A DNA stretch of 57,303 nucleotides from Aeromonas rivipollensis (lineage in GTDB: Bacteria > Pseudomonadota > Gammaproteobacteria > Enterobacterales > Aeromonadaceae), in the NCBI RefSeq assembly GCF_010974825.1, contig NZ_JAAILA010000051.1:1-57303 (forward strand). The letters run 5' to 3'. Below, in pieces: positions 26,850 through 36,382 of this stretch (its first letter is position 1; every line of letters begins with the position of its first letter). The notes below the pieces were generated by a model, which saw only the letters and a list, made by a program, of their open reading frames with translations, made no database searches and was not told where the DNA came from. The translations under genes were made by a program, and so were the position numbers.

Positions 26850-28070
26850 TCAGGCCTTGCCCTTGAACTGCTTGACGCTGCGCTTGTTGGCGGTGCGGCG
26901 ATTCGCCTGCTTGTCCCTGGGGGCTCGCTTGCCTTCCCCGCTCGCAGGCTGGTCGGTGACCGGGAAGCCTTCAAGCTCGGCCAGCGGCAGCGCACGACCG
27001 GTCAAGGTGCGGATGGCGGCGAGGGTCTCGTCCTCCCCATGGCAGACCAGGGAGAGGGCGAGGCCTTTCTGTCCGGCGCGGGCGGTGCGGCCGATGCGAT
27101 GCACATAGACGGGGGCATTGGCGGGCAGGTCCAGGTTGATCACCACAGGCAACGCCTCCACGTGGATGCCGCGCGCCATCAGATCCGTGGCCACCAGCAC
27201 CCGCACTTTGCCCGCCTTGAAATCGGCAAGCGCCTGCTCCCGCACCACCTGATCCTTCTCCCCGTGCAGGGCCGCCACCGCTATGCCCGCCTTGGCGAGC
27301 TTTCTGGCCACGGCGTCGGCATCGTCCCGCGCGCTGATAAACACCAGCACCTGAGGCCACTCCTGTTCCTTGAGCAAGCCGATCAGCGCCGGCACCTTGC
27401 TGCTTTTGTTGACCAGATGGAGCCGCTCCTCGATCTCGCTTACCAGGCTGTTGAGGGGGGTTGCCTCGATGCGCACCGGGTTCGTCAGCAGATCTGTGGC
27501 CAGGGTCTCGAGCTCGGTTGGCAGGGTGGCGGAGAAGAGCAGGTTCTGCCGCTCGGTCGGCATGGCGTTCATCAGCCACTGGATATCGGGCCAGAAGCCC
27601 ATCTCCAGCAGGCGATCCGCCTCATCCAGCACAAGGGTGCGCAGGTGGCTCAGTCCCAGCAGCCGCTGGGCCAGCAAGTCCCGCAGCCGCCCCGGGGTCG
27701 CCACCAGCAGTTGGGGCCCCAGGGCCAGCTCGCTCTGTTGCTGCTCCTGGGCCACGCCGCCGCACAGGGTCAGGAGACGCAGCCCCAACGCCTCGGCACC
27801 GCCCTGCAGCGCGGCGCTCACCTGGGTCGCCAGCTCCCGGGTCGGCACCAGCACCAGCCCCTGCACCCGATCGGAGGCCGAGTCCAGCCCCTGCAGCAGC
27901 GGCAGGCCGAACGCCAGTGTCTTGCCGCTGCCGGTCTGGGCCAGCGCCAGCAGATCCTGGCCCTTCAGCGCCGCCGGAATGGCAAGCTGCTGGATGCGGG
28001 TCGGGGTGTGCAATTCGGCAGGCAAGGCGGCCAGCAGGGCGGGATCGAGGTGGAGTTCGTTAAAGGTCAT
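26850..28070 (-). CDS. DEAD-box ATP-dependent RNA helicase
   Basis: RNA helicase, 406 residues from MTFNELHLDPALL. Q-motif TPTRIQQLAIP, Walker A AQTGSGKT near residue 48, PTRELATQ, DEAD near residue 150, SAT near residue 183, ATDLMARGIHV and HRIGRTARAG near the end of domain 2. A short basic tail (NRRTANKRSVKQFKGKA) could bind RNA. It lacks the DbpA-type C-terminal RRM and is closest in layout to RhlE/SrmB-like enzymes of ribosome assembly or RNA turnover. The start has no strong Shine-Dalgarno; an in-frame extension to 28124 is less likely. Confidence 0.92.
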   Translation of the reverse strand: MTFNELHLDPALLAALPAELHTPTRIQQLAIPAALKGQDLLALAQTGSGKTLAFGLPLLQGLDSASDRVQGLVLVPTRELATQVSAALQGGAEALGLRLLTLCGGVAQEQQQSELALGPQLLVATPGRLRDLLAQRLLGLSHLRTLVLDEADRLLEMGFWPDIQWLMNAMPTERQNLLFSATLPTELETLATDLLTNPVRIEATPLNSLVSEIEERLHLVNKSSKVPALIGLLKEQEWPQVLVFISARDDADAVARKLAKAGIAVAALHGEKDQVVREQALADFKAGKVRVLVATDLMARGIHVEALPVVINLDLPANAPVYVHRIGRTARAGQKGLALSLVCHGEDETLAAIRTLTGRALPLAELEGFPVTDQPASGEGKRAPRDKQANRRTANKRSVKQFKGKA

Positions 28071-28207
28071 GGGGCTACGCGGCAGGAAGAAGTGGGAGGC
28101 GAAGTCTAGCCAGCCTGACCCCATAAGTAAAAGGTCGGTGAGAAGAAGTGGGGGTATATGGGCCAGCCAGTCTGTTCACCTCAACCCTGAGGGCCACGGC
28201 GCCCGCA

Positions 28208-28235
28208 ATAAAAACGGCCTGCATCAGCAGGCCGT
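28208..28235 (-). terminator. tpx terminator
   Basis: On the minus strand ACGGCCTGC / GCAGGCCGT with a four-base loop followed by TTTTATT, about 25 bases past the tpx stop. Confidence 0.8.
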
Positions 28236-28258
28236 CGGCAATCAGGGCAAGACGAAAC

Positions 28259-28759
28259 TTACAGGGCGGCCAGGGCGGCGGCGTAGTTCGGCTCGTCGGC
28301 CACTTCGGCCACCAGCTCGCTGTGCAGCACCTTGTCGTGCTCATCCAGTACCACGATGGCACGGGCAGCCAGGCCCACCAGGGGACCGGAGGAGAAGGCC
28401 ACGCCGTAGTCCTGCAGGAAGGAGACGCCACGCAGGGTGGAGAGGTTCACCACCTTGTCCAGACCCTCGGCGCCGCAGAAACGCGCCTGGGCGAACGGCA
28501 GATCGGCGGAGATGCACAGCACCACTGTGTTGTTCAGGGCGCTGGCCTGCTCGTTGAACTTGCGCACAGAGGTGGCGCAGGTCGGGGTATCGACGCTCGG
28601 GAAGATGTTCAGGATCTTGCGCTTTCCGGCGAAGGTCGCCAGGGTCGCATCGGACAGATCGCCAGCAACCAGGGAGAAGGGCTTGGCCTGCTCACCGGCA
28701 ACGGGGAAATGGCCGGAGACGGAGACGGGGTTGCCTTGCAGGGTGACGGTATTGCTCAT
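28259..28759 (-). CDS. tpx: Thiol peroxidase Tpx
   Basis: Atypical 2-Cys peroxiredoxin that reduces lipid and other hydroperoxides using thioredoxin. 166 residues. The peroxidatic Cys is in [15 protein letters not shown] near residue 60, and the resolving Cys in [11 protein letters not shown] near residue 94. The N-terminus [12 protein letters not shown] is typical. I start at the ATG at 28759 with AAGGA seven bases upstream. Single gene with its own terminator. Confidence 0.96.
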   Translation of the reverse strand: MSNTVTLQGNPVSVSGHFPVAGEQAKPFSLVAGDLSDATLATFAGKRKILNIFPSVDTPTCATSVRKFNEQASALNNTVVLCISADLPFAQARFCGAEGLDKVVNLSTLRGVSFLQDYGVAFSSGPLVGLAARAIVVLDEHDKVLHSELVAEVADEPNYAAALAAL

Positions 28760-28895
28760 GTTAGGTCCTTGATTATCGATGGGGGATCCAGGGTTCCCAG
28801 TATAGGCCCAGCGGCAGGGGACAAACACCCGCTAACAAGAGGGATTTGTTGCCGCCCTGTCTCGCCCGTCCCGCTGAGATGGTGCAAAGAGGGGC

Positions 28896-28927
28896 TTGAC
28901 CTTGGACTTAACACCAAGGTTTACACT
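28896..28927 (+). promoter_or_regulatory. MerR/ZntR-type promoter of zntA
   Basis: A -35 TTGACC and -10 TACACT are separated by 20 bases, the overlong spacer of MerR-family promoters. The spacer region holds the dyad ACCTTGG / CCAAGGT (28899-28905 and 28914-28920, 8-base centre). This is the layout of ZntR/CadR-regulated promoters, in which the metal-bound regulator unwinds the DNA. The regulator gene is not in the window. Confidence 0.8.
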
Positions 28928-28982
28928 GGGCTCAGACAATAGGGATCCCGCAGGGGCGGGATCCACTCAAGAGGGACTCATC

Positions 28983-31415
28983 ATGAGCAAATCCTGCTGC
29001 AGCCATTCCCATGCCGCCCCCATCAAGGCCATCGGCAAGGCCGCACCCCATCAACACGAACACGGGCACGACAGCCACTGCTGCGATAATGCGGCGCCCG
29101 TCACTGGCTGCACCAACCAGGCCCCCCATGACCACCAGGCGCATAGCGAGAACGACCCGCCAGGGGATGAAGAGCCCCCCAGAGGAAGTTGCCAGAGTCA
29201 GGGTTGCTGTGACTCGCAGCCGGCTCATGACCATAGCGACCATGCTGGTCATGATCATCAGTCGGTCGCCGACAGCCCCGAGCCCCTGGCTTCGCCGACT
29301 CAGAACAGTCGCCGCCATAGCTGGCAGGTGCTGGGCATGGACTGTCCCAGCTGCGCCCGCAAGATAGAGACCGCCGTCGGTCGGGTGGCCGGCGTGCAGC
29401 AGGCCCGCGTGCTGTTTGCCACCGAGAAGCTGGTGGTGGATCTCGCCCCCGACCTCTCCCCCGACCCCATCACCGCCGCCGTGCTTGCCGCTGGCTTCCG
29501 GCTCAAGGGCGAGGCCAGAGCCAAGGCCGCCGATGACAAGCATCGCAGCCCCTGGCTGACGACACTGAGCAACTTGTTCGGCAAATATGGACAACCCCTC
29601 TCCCTGGCCGCCCTGATGTTGGTGGCGGCCCTGCTGCCGGCCCAGTTTGGCCAGCCACTCTTTACCCTGGCGACACTCTGGGGGCTCTGGCCCGTCGCCC
29701 GCAAGGCCTGGGCATTGACCAGAAGCGGCTCCCCCTTCGCCATCGAGACCCTGATGACGGTGGCGGCGCTCGGCGCCCTCTTCCTCGGGGAGACAGCAGA
29801 GGCGGCCATGGTGCTGCTGCTCTTCATGCTGGGGGAACACCTGGAGGCCTACGCCGCCGGTCGTGCCCGCGCCGGGGTCACCGCCCTGATGGCCCTGGTG
29901 CCCGACAAGGCGCTGCGCATTCGTACCACCGCAGAAGGTGAAAGACGGGAAGAGGTGGCGGCCGACGAGCTGCGCCCGGGCGACATCATCGAAATCGCCC
30001 CCGGTGCCCGCCTGCCTGCGGACGCCCATTTGCTGGACGCCCTCGGGGCCTTTGATGAGAGCGCCCTGACCGGCGAGTCCATCCCGGTGGAACGCCGCCA
30101 GGGTGACAAGGTGCCCGCCGGCAGTCTGGCGGCGGATAGAGTGCTGCGCCTCGAGGTGGTCTCCGAGCCCGGCAACAACGCCATCGACCGCATCCTGCAC
30201 CTCATCGAGGAGGCCGAGAGCCAGCGCGCCCCCATAGAGCGCTTCATCGACCGCTTCAGCCGCTGGTACACCCCGGCCATGATGCTGGTCGCCCTGCTGG
30301 TGATGCTGGTACCGCCGCTCGCCTTCGGCCAGGGCTGGGACGAGTGGATCTACCGCGCCCTGGCGCTGCTGCTCATCGGCTGCCCCTGCGCCCTGGTGAT
30401 CTCCACCCCGGCGGCGGTCACCTCGGCCCTGGCCGCCGCAACCCGCCAAGGAGCCCTGATCAAGGGCGGTGCGGCCCTGGAGCGACTGGCCCATATAGAC
30501 ACAGTCGCCTTTGACAAGACAGGCACCCTGACCCTGGGCAAGCCCCAGCTGACCGAGCTGACAAGCCTGGATGGCCGACCGGAGGCCGAACTGCTGGCTC
30601 TGGCCGCCGCCATAGAGCAGGGTTCCCACCACCCCCTGGCCCGCGCCGTGGTGGCTGCCGCGAGCGAGCAGGGGCTGGCCCTGGCCAACGCCCGGGATCT
30701 GCGCGCCCTCCCCGGCATGGGGGTGGAGGGGCGCATCGACGGCGCCCTCTGGCAACTGCTGGCCCCGAGCCGGGTTCCCGCTCTAGGCGAGGCGCTCGAG
30801 GGGCAGATCGCCGCCTTGGAGCGCCAGGGCAAGACGGTGATTTTACTCTGCCGGATGGGAGAGGCGCCCAGCGCCCTGCTGGCGCTGCGGGACCAGATCC
30901 GGCCAGACGCCGCCGCGGCGCTGCGTGAGCTCAAGGCGCTTGGGCTGCAAAGCATCATGCTGACCGGGGACAACCCGCGCGCCGCCGAGGCCATCGCCGG
31001 TGAGCTCGGTATGGAGTGGCGGGCCAGCCTGCTGCCCCAGGACAAGGTGGAGGAGATAGCCAGGCTCGCAAAGACCCGCAAGGTGGCCATGATAGGGGAT
31101 GGCATCAACGACGCCCCCGCCATGAAGCGTGCCAGCATCGGCATCGCCATGGGGGGCGGCACAGACGTGGCGCTGGAGACCGCCGATGCGGCCCTGACCC
31201 ACAACCAGCTCGGCGGCCTGGCCGCCATGATCCGGTTGTCCCGCGCCGCGCTCGCCAACATCCACCAGAACATAGCCCTGGCGCTGGGGCTCAAGGCCAT
31301 CTTCCTGGTCACCAGCCTGCTCGGCATCACGGGTCTGTGGATTGCCGTGCTCGCCGATACCGGCGCCACCGCCCTGGTGACGGCCAACGCTCTGCGACTG
31401 CTGCGCAAGCGCTGA
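28983..31415 (+). CDS. zntA: Zn(II)/Cd(II)/Pb(II) P1B-type ATPase ZntA
   Basis: ATP-driven exporter of soft divalent metals. About 810 residues from MSKSCCSHSH. A long N-terminal extension (about 110 residues) is rich in His and Cys (HQHEHGHDSHCC, GCCDSQPAHDHSDHAGHDHQ). It is followed by a heavy-metal-associated domain with GMDCPSCARK near residue 119. The core shows the metal-site CPC in IGCPCALVIS near residue 466, phosphorylation motif DKTGTLT near 511, the HP motif HHPLARA near 550 and GDGINDAPA near 706. I start at the ATG at 28983; the open frame to 28896 is promoter DNA. Confidence 0.95.
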   Translation: MSKSCCSHSHAAPIKAIGKAAPHQHEHGHDSHCCDNAAPVTGCTNQAPHDHQAHSENDPPGDEEPPRGSCQSQGCCDSQPAHDHSDHAGHDHQSVADSPEPLASPTQNSRRHSWQVLGMDCPSCARKIETAVGRVAGVQQARVLFATEKLVVDLAPDLSPDPITAAVLAAGFRLKGEARAKAADDKHRSPWLTTLSNLFGKYGQPLSLAALMLVAALLPAQFGQPLFTLATLWGLWPVARKAWALTRSGSPFAIETLMTVAALGALFLGETAEAAMVLLLFMLGEHLEAYAAGRARAGVTALMALVPDKALRIRTTAEGERREEVAADELRPGDIIEIAPGARLPADAHLLDALGAFDESALTGESIPVERRQGDKVPAGSLAADRVLRLEVVSEPGNNAIDRILHLIEEAESQRAPIERFIDRFSRWYTPAMMLVALLVMLVPPLAFGQGWDEWIYRALALLLIGCPCALVISTPAAVTSALAAATRQGALIKGGAALERLAHIDTVAFDKTGTLTLGKPQLTELTSLDGRPEAELLALAAAIEQGSHHPLARAVVAAASEQGLALANARDLRALPGMGVEGRIDGALWQLLAPSRVPALGEALEGQIAALERQGKTVILLCRMGEAPSALLALRDQIRPDAAAALRELKALGLQSIMLTGDNPRAAEAIAGELGMEWRASLLPQDKVEEIARLAKTRKVAMIGDGINDAPAMKRASIGIAMGGGTDVALETADAALTHNQLGGLAAMIRLSRAALANIHQNIALALGLKAIFLVTSLLGITGLWIAVLADTGATALVTANALRLLRKR

Positions 31416-31441
31416 GGCACTTGGCCCGGACAGGCGCAAAC

Positions 31442-31475
31442 AAAAAGCCGCAACCCTGGGTTGCGGCTTTTCTTT
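31442..31475. terminator. Bidirectional terminator after zntA
   Basis: AAAAGCCGCAACC / GGTTGCGGCTTTT with a three-base loop and T-tracts on both strands, 25 bases past zntA and 150 bases past the convergent pullulanase gene. A second GC-rich stem (CCGGGGCTG/CAGCCCCGG, about 31585-31612) is nearer to the pullulanase gene but lacks a T-tract. Confidence 0.75.
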
Positions 31476-31625
31476 ATGCGGGCACCGAGGCTTTGCCCAA
31501 AAAATCAAAGCGCGGCTGATGATGGCAGTCCGCGCCTTGTTCTTACTCTCTCGGTTTATCCCACCCTTGGCGAGGTGGAATTCAACCCGGGGCTGCCGAG
31601 CCAGCCCCGGACTCGATGAGAAGGC

Positions 31626-34600
31626 TTACTTGGGTGTGCACTCCTGAACAATACCAGTCCCTGGCTTGGCACCGGTTGGATCGACTTTCACCAAGAAACT
31701 CCAGTAACCCTGCGGGAGAGTCAGGCTATTGTTCTTTGCGCCAGAGCCGGGTTTGGCATAAGCGAATGCATAACCCACTTCCGGTTCAATGGCACCACCA
31801 CCGTTGTACAGGTACTCAAACTTCCAATCCTCATCGGCAAGTTTGAACTCTGTAGTACCGCTGTAGTTAAACACCACTTGATAAATGGCCAGGTCCCCAT
31901 CCATTCCTTTGTAGGAGAGCTGGTGTTCAGGCTTAACGCCCCACTCATTCAAGCCGCCTTTGACGAACAGGTTATGTTCCAGCGGATTGCCCGCCACCGT
32001 GTCCAGCACCTTGCAGCCCTGCACCGGCTCTGTGTAGCTGACGCTCAAGGTCGGCTTCTCCTTGTTCATGGCGGTGAAGACGAACTTGTAGCTGCCCGCC
32101 TTGTCCAGCGCCAACCCGACGTTGCCCGTTGAACCACCGGCACACAGGGTCAGCGGCGTGCCCACCACCAGCTTGTCACCGGCGTTGCAGCTGCCGTAGT
32201 TGATGTTCCAGCCAGCGTCGGCCACCTTCAGCTCGGTGTTGCCAAGCTGATCCGCCGTCACTTCAGCGCTGAACTCGTACATGAAGTTGCTGGTGAAGGT
32301 CAGCGGGTTCTTCTCCCCGAAGCTGGTATCCAGGAAGCCCTTCATGAAGAGCGCAGTGTCACCGAAGGGGGGCAGGGTGCTCAGGTCCGTTTTCTTGCCC
32401 ACCGGCAGACCCGCGCCCTGGGCGCCACTCTGCGGTTTGACGAAGACGGCGGCGGACCAGGCTCCGAGGGTCAGCTGGCCGTTGTCATAGCCGGCGCCAC
32501 TGGCGATGCTGTCGACCCCGCGATGCTTGCCACTCAGCACCATGCCGGAGAGATCGATGGGCTGATCGTTGCCGTCACGGAAGTCGCCGATGCTCTGGGG
32601 GGCATTGGTGGCGTTGATCATCACCACCAGGCCGTCGATGGCGGTATCCAGATCCGCACCCGCGCTCGCACCGTCGTCCACGCTCATCACGATGAGACCC
32701 GGCACCTGATCCGGCCCGGTGTTGCGGAAGTCGACCCGCTTGATCACCTCAGCCCCGCTGCCAAGACGCAGCAGACGGGAGGATTGACGCAGCTCGGACA
32801 GCTCCTGGTAGAAGCTCACCATCTGCGCCATCTCGGCCGACCCCGGTTTGGCGTGCTGGCCGAGCACCTGCTCGATCAGCGCGTAGTTGGCCTCGTCCTT
32901 GTCCTTGCGCGGCAACCCCTTGTCGAAGTTGTTGTCGCCGAGGGTGTAATCGACTCGGTTGTACCAGTCGCCGGAGTCGTAGCTGTCACGCTCCATGGAC
33001 TTGGAGCGCAGCAGCTCGACCCCGGCGTGAGTGAAGGGAATCCCCTGACCCAGCATGGCGGTGGCCAGCGACACCCCCTGCATCCGCACCAGATCGGCCC
33101 CTCCCCGCGCCTTGTAGACCAGGTTGTCGAACAGGGTCTGGTTGTCGTGCTTGTCGACGTAGTTCTGAACTTCGGTCGGATCCTGGGCATAACCTGCGGC
33201 CTGACCGTTGTAGTCGATGTCGGCGCCCTTCTTCGGCACGCCGTCCTTGTCGGTCAGCACGAACTCCTTGAGGTTGCCCGCCATGCCGAGGCGCACCAGG
33301 TCTGACTGATGCAGGGCGGTGGCGAGATCCACGCCGTCCAGCTCGTTGGCATCCACCAGGGCGCCGTTGCCGAAGCCCTGGGTCTTGCGAATGGCCTCGC
33401 CACCGTCGAACGGGCTGCCGCCGCGCACCGCATCCCGCAGTCGATCGGAGAAGGAGCCGATGCCGGTGCCGGCCAGGTGTTTCTGGGTCGCCTGCACGAA
33501 GCGCTTGTCATCCTGCACTTCGCCGAAGTTCCAGCCCTCGCCGTAGAAGTACATCTCGGGATTGACCTTCTTCACCTCGGCCAGGGCCTGCACCATCTGA
33601 TCTTTCGGGTGATGACCCATGAGATCGAAGCGGAAAGCATCGATCTTGTAGTCCCGCGCCCAGGTCACCAGGGAGTCGTCCATCAGCTTGGCGAACATGG
33701 CGTGTTCAGGCGCCGTGTTGGAGCAGCAGGTGGAGTTCTCGACCGAACCTGTCTCGGGATTGAGGCGCTGGTAGTACCAGGGCACTATCTTGTCGAGCAC
33801 GGATTTGGGCCCGAGGCCAGCTTCGTTGGTGTGGTTGTAGACCACGTCCATCACCACGTTCATGCCGATGTTCTGCTTGATGGCCATGACCATCTCGCGG
33901 AACTCCTTGATCCGGGCCGTCCCCTCCGCATTGGTGGCGTAGGAACCTTCCGGGGTGCTGTAGTGGTAGGGGTCATAACCCCAGTTGAAGGAGTCCACCC
34001 CGCGCAGATAGCCATACAGCTCCTGCACTACAGGATTCTCCTTGCTGTCGCTGGCTTGCAGATCTTCCAGCACCGCCGCAATGGTCTCACCGCCGCCGCA
34101 GTGGCTGGCGAACCTGGAGTTCTTGACCTCGGCATTGACCTCACACAGCTTGCTGAAGTCATCGCCGATGTTGGCCACCTTGGCCGGATCCTCGTTGACG
34201 GTGGCGATGTCGAACACCGGCAGCAGATGCAGGTGGCTGACGCCGCTCTTGGCCAGGGATTTCAGGTGGGTGACGGGGACGCTGTCCGTGTCGGTCAGCC
34301 CCAGGAACTTGCCGCGGTGCTCGGCCGGAGTGGAGTCGTCATTGCCGGTCAAGTCCCTGACATGGGCCTCATAGATGGTGATGTCGGCAGGATTGGCCTG
34401 GCTGTGGGGGGCCTTGAGGCTGTCCCAGCCCTCGGGTTTGAGGGCAGGATCGTCGAGATCCACCACCTGACTGAACTCGGAGTTCATCGCCAGGCTCAGG
34501 GAGTAGGGGTCTGTCACCTGGTAGGATTCCAGCTTGCGGCTGACCGGATGATAGACCTCGACGGCATAGCGATAGTACTTGCCCACCAGGTCGCTGCCGC

Positions 34601-35675
34601 CCTGCAGGCTCCAGCTGCCGCTGGCCTCGTCTTGTGTCATGGCGCGCTCGCCGAGGGCTTTGTGTTGCTCGTCAAAGAGCGCCAGCTTGACCGACTTCGC
34701 GGTCGGTGCCCAGAGCCGGAAGGTGACGTTGCCCCCTTCCACTATGGCGCCATAGGCCAGCTTGGTGGCGGCCTCGGCATAGAGGGCATCGAGGGCACCG
34801 GCGCTCTGCACCAGGGTAGCCCCCTGCAACACGCCCTCGTCATCCGTGCCTATGGCCACCAGTTCCCCCTTGAGCAGGGGCTTGAGATCCGCGCCCGATG
34901 GCAGGGCAAAGGCGGCGGCATCCTTGAGGTGCGGGTATTTGGCCTGCTGCGAGGCCGAGAGGCTGGTCGGGGTCAGCTTGATATAGGGGAAGTCGAATAC
35001 CCCTTCGGCATTGGCGGTGATGGTGCCTGATTCGGTGTGGTAGAGGCGCACATAGGGCTTGTCCTTGCCCCCTTGCCAGATCAGGGTGTTACCGTCGATG
35101 AGGTGGGCACTGGCCCCCGCCACACCGAAGGCGGCGGTGAAGGCCTCGGCACGGCTGCCGAAGATCTCGTTCTTGCCCGCGACTATGGCCACTGTGCGAT
35201 CCGGGTGATCGCTGAAGATGACCTCCATGTTGGCACCTGTCAGGTTGGCCAGATCGCCGTTGCGCGCGATGAAGTTGATGCAGCCCTCCATCTTGGCCAG
35301 CGGCACCACCCAGGCCGGGCCGAAGCTGTCCGCATCGGCTGGAACATTCGCCTTGCTGTCCCAATCGTCATAGCTGGGAACCTTGGTCTTATCGATGGCG
35401 CTGCAGGCATCGTTGTTCCACAGGTGCAGGCTGTGGTTGGCGAAGGGCCCTGTGATCCCGCGCGCCGCGCTGCTCTGGGTATCCACCAGGGCGATCACGG
35501 CCTCATCGGGACCGGCCACCAGCAGCTCGGCCGGGGGCTGGACGTTGGGAAGACGAGCAACGGGCTCATCCTGAGGGGTGGGGGTAGGAGTCGAAGAACT
35601 GTTGTCGTTACAGCCTGACAAAAGCGCGAGCAGTGAGGCTGTTACCAGCGCCACTTTGGTCTTTTTCATATCCAT
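31626..35675 (-). CDS. pulA: Pullulanase-type alpha-1,6-glucosidase, lipoprotein
   Basis: Debranching enzyme cleaving alpha-1,6 links in pullulan and starch. 1349 residues, roughly 250 longer than Klebsiella PulA. Signal peptide with lipobox LLSGC, so it is a lipoprotein, probably surface-delivered by the type II system as for PulA. N-terminal carbohydrate-binding and N-domains precede the GH13 core: DVVYNHTNEAG near residue 610, AFRFDLMGH near 683 (nucleophile Asp), FYGEGWNFG near 712 (acid Glu) and VDKHDNQ near 842. Beyond the pullulanase C-domain two related modules follow (ALFMKGFLDTSFG and NLFVKGGLNEWG types), probably starch-binding. The first ATG is used; a second lies two codons on. 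Confidence 0.93.
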   Translation of the reverse strand: MDMKKTKVALVTASLLALLSGCNDNSSSTPTPTPQDEPVARLPNVQPPAELLVAGPDEAVIALVDTQSSAARGITGPFANHSLHLWNNDACSAIDKTKVPSYDDWDSKANVPADADSFGPAWVVPLAKMEGCINFIARNGDLANLTGANMEVIFSDHPDRTVAIVAGKNEIFGSRAEAFTAAFGVAGASAHLIDGNTLIWQGGKDKPYVRLYHTESGTITANAEGVFDFPYIKLTPTSLSASQQAKYPHLKDAAAFALPSGADLKPLLKGELVAIGTDDEGVLQGATLVQSAGALDALYAEAATKLAYGAIVEGGNVTFRLWAPTAKSVKLALFDEQHKALGERAMTQDEASGSWSLQGGSDLVGKYYRYAVEVYHPVSRKLESYQVTDPYSLSLAMNSEFSQVVDLDDPALKPEGWDSLKAPHSQANPADITIYEAHVRDLTGNDDSTPAEHRGKFLGLTDTDSVPVTHLKSLAKSGVSHLHLLPVFDIATVNEDPAKVANIGDDFSKLCEVNAEVKNSRFASHCGGGETIAAVLEDLQASDSKENPVVQELYGYLRGVDSFNWGYDPYHYSTPEGSYATNAEGTARIKEFREMVMAIKQNIGMNVVMDVVYNHTNEAGLGPKSVLDKIVPWYYQRLNPETGSVENSTCCSNTAPEHAMFAKLMDDSLVTWARDYKIDAFRFDLMGHHPKDQMVQALAEVKKVNPEMYFYGEGWNFGEVQDDKRFVQATQKHLAGTGIGSFSDRLRDAVRGGSPFDGGEAIRKTQGFGNGALVDANELDGVDLATALHQSDLVRLGMAGNLKEFVLTDKDGVPKKGADIDYNGQAAGYAQDPTEVQNYVDKHDNQTLFDNLVYKARGGADLVRMQGVSLATAMLGQGIPFTHAGVELLRSKSMERDSYDSGDWYNRVDYTLGDNNFDKGLPRKDKDEANYALIEQVLGQHAKPGSAEMAQMVSFYQELSELRQSSRLLRLGSGAEVIKRVDFRNTGPDQVPGLIVMSVDDGASAGADLDTAIDGLVVMINATNAPQSIGDFRDGNDQPIDLSGMVLSGKHRGVDSIASGAGYDNGQLTLGAWSAAVFVKPQSGAQGAGLPVGKKTDLSTLPPFGDTALFMKGFLDTSFGEKNPLTFTSNFMYEFSAEVTADQLGNTELKVADAGWNINYGSCNAGDKLVVGTPLTLCAGGSTGNVGLALDKAGSYKFVFTAMNKEKPTLSVSYTEPVQGCKVLDTVAGNPLEHNLFVKGGLNEWGVKPEHQLSYKGMDGDLAIYQVVFNYSGTTEFKLADEDWKFEYLYNGGGAIEPEVGYAFAYAKPGSGAKNNSLTLPQGYWSFLVKVDPTGAKPGTGIVQECTPK

Positions 35676-35941
35676 TTTTTTATAATTCCCGCTGTAGTTG
35701 GTCTCGATACTCGAGGTACCCGGTCGTAGCCGAGCGATGCCATATTAATCAGCGGAGATTGTTGTAAATGTGAGCAACAAGGCAAAAAAAACCAATCCGT
35801 TTCAACAAGATAACGTTTTCATAACGAAAATTGGATCGCGCTCACAGACCCGCCCCGGCTTTGGGCCCATACCAGCAGAGAGAGGGGTTCATGCCGGAAA
35901 AATCAATTTCCGTTCAAATGGATAGCAAGGAGTCATGGCCT

Positions 35942-36355
35942 ATGAAACGGATCGAGGAGCAGGCAAAACGGCTGGATCAGGAGTATCAGGGGATTGCCCA
36001 GCTGTTCCACCAATTTTGCCAGCAGGCCGGGGGGCTCGCCGAGCAGTATCACTTCTTCAGCTGGCCCGATTACGAAGAGACGCCGCCCCTCTGCAGGGCC
36101 TTCACCCTGCTGGGTGAGCCGCGCGAGCTGCGGCTGCGCTGTCAGCCCGGTGAGCGGGGAACCCTGGTCGGCATCATCCAGATCCTGGATGACGAGGGAA
36201 AGACCCACGCCAGCCTGGGCTTTCGCGCCGACGGCCACCTGCTGCTGGAGCCGGGTCGACTGCTGGATGATCCCCCTGGGTTGCTGCTCAAGCTGATGCT
36301 GGGCTCGCTCTGGCAGGATCAGGCCAAGGGGGAAAACGAACGCCCGCCACACTGA
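35942..36355 (+). CDS. Protein of unknown function
   Basis: Unrecognised; 137 residues from the ATG at 35942, which has a strong AAGGAG nine bases upstream. An alternative in-frame ATG at 35891 (GAGAGGGG just upstream) would add 17 residues (MPEKSISVQMDSKESWP). Predicted soluble alpha/beta protein with a helical start (RIEEQAKRLDQEYQGIAQLF) and strands such as ELRLRCQPGERGTLVGIIQIL and HASLGFRADGHLLLEPG. No signal peptide. Divergent from the pullulanase gene across a 266-base AT-rich gap and convergent with the CDF exporter. Confidence 0.65.
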   Translation: MKRIEEQAKRLDQEYQGIAQLFHQFCQQAGGLAEQYHFFSWPDYEETPPLCRAFTLLGEPRELRLRCQPGERGTLVGIIQILDDEGKTHASLGFRADGHLLLEPGRLLDDPPGLLLKLMLGSLWQDQAKGENERPPH

Positions 36356-36382
36356 GGTCAGGCGCCGGGGCCCTGGCTGGCC

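Noticed and set aside
35676..35890. MalT or CRP control sites upstream of the pullulanase gene
   Set aside because: I looked for GGATGA-type MalT repeats and a TGTGA-N6-TCACA CRP site and found only partial matches.
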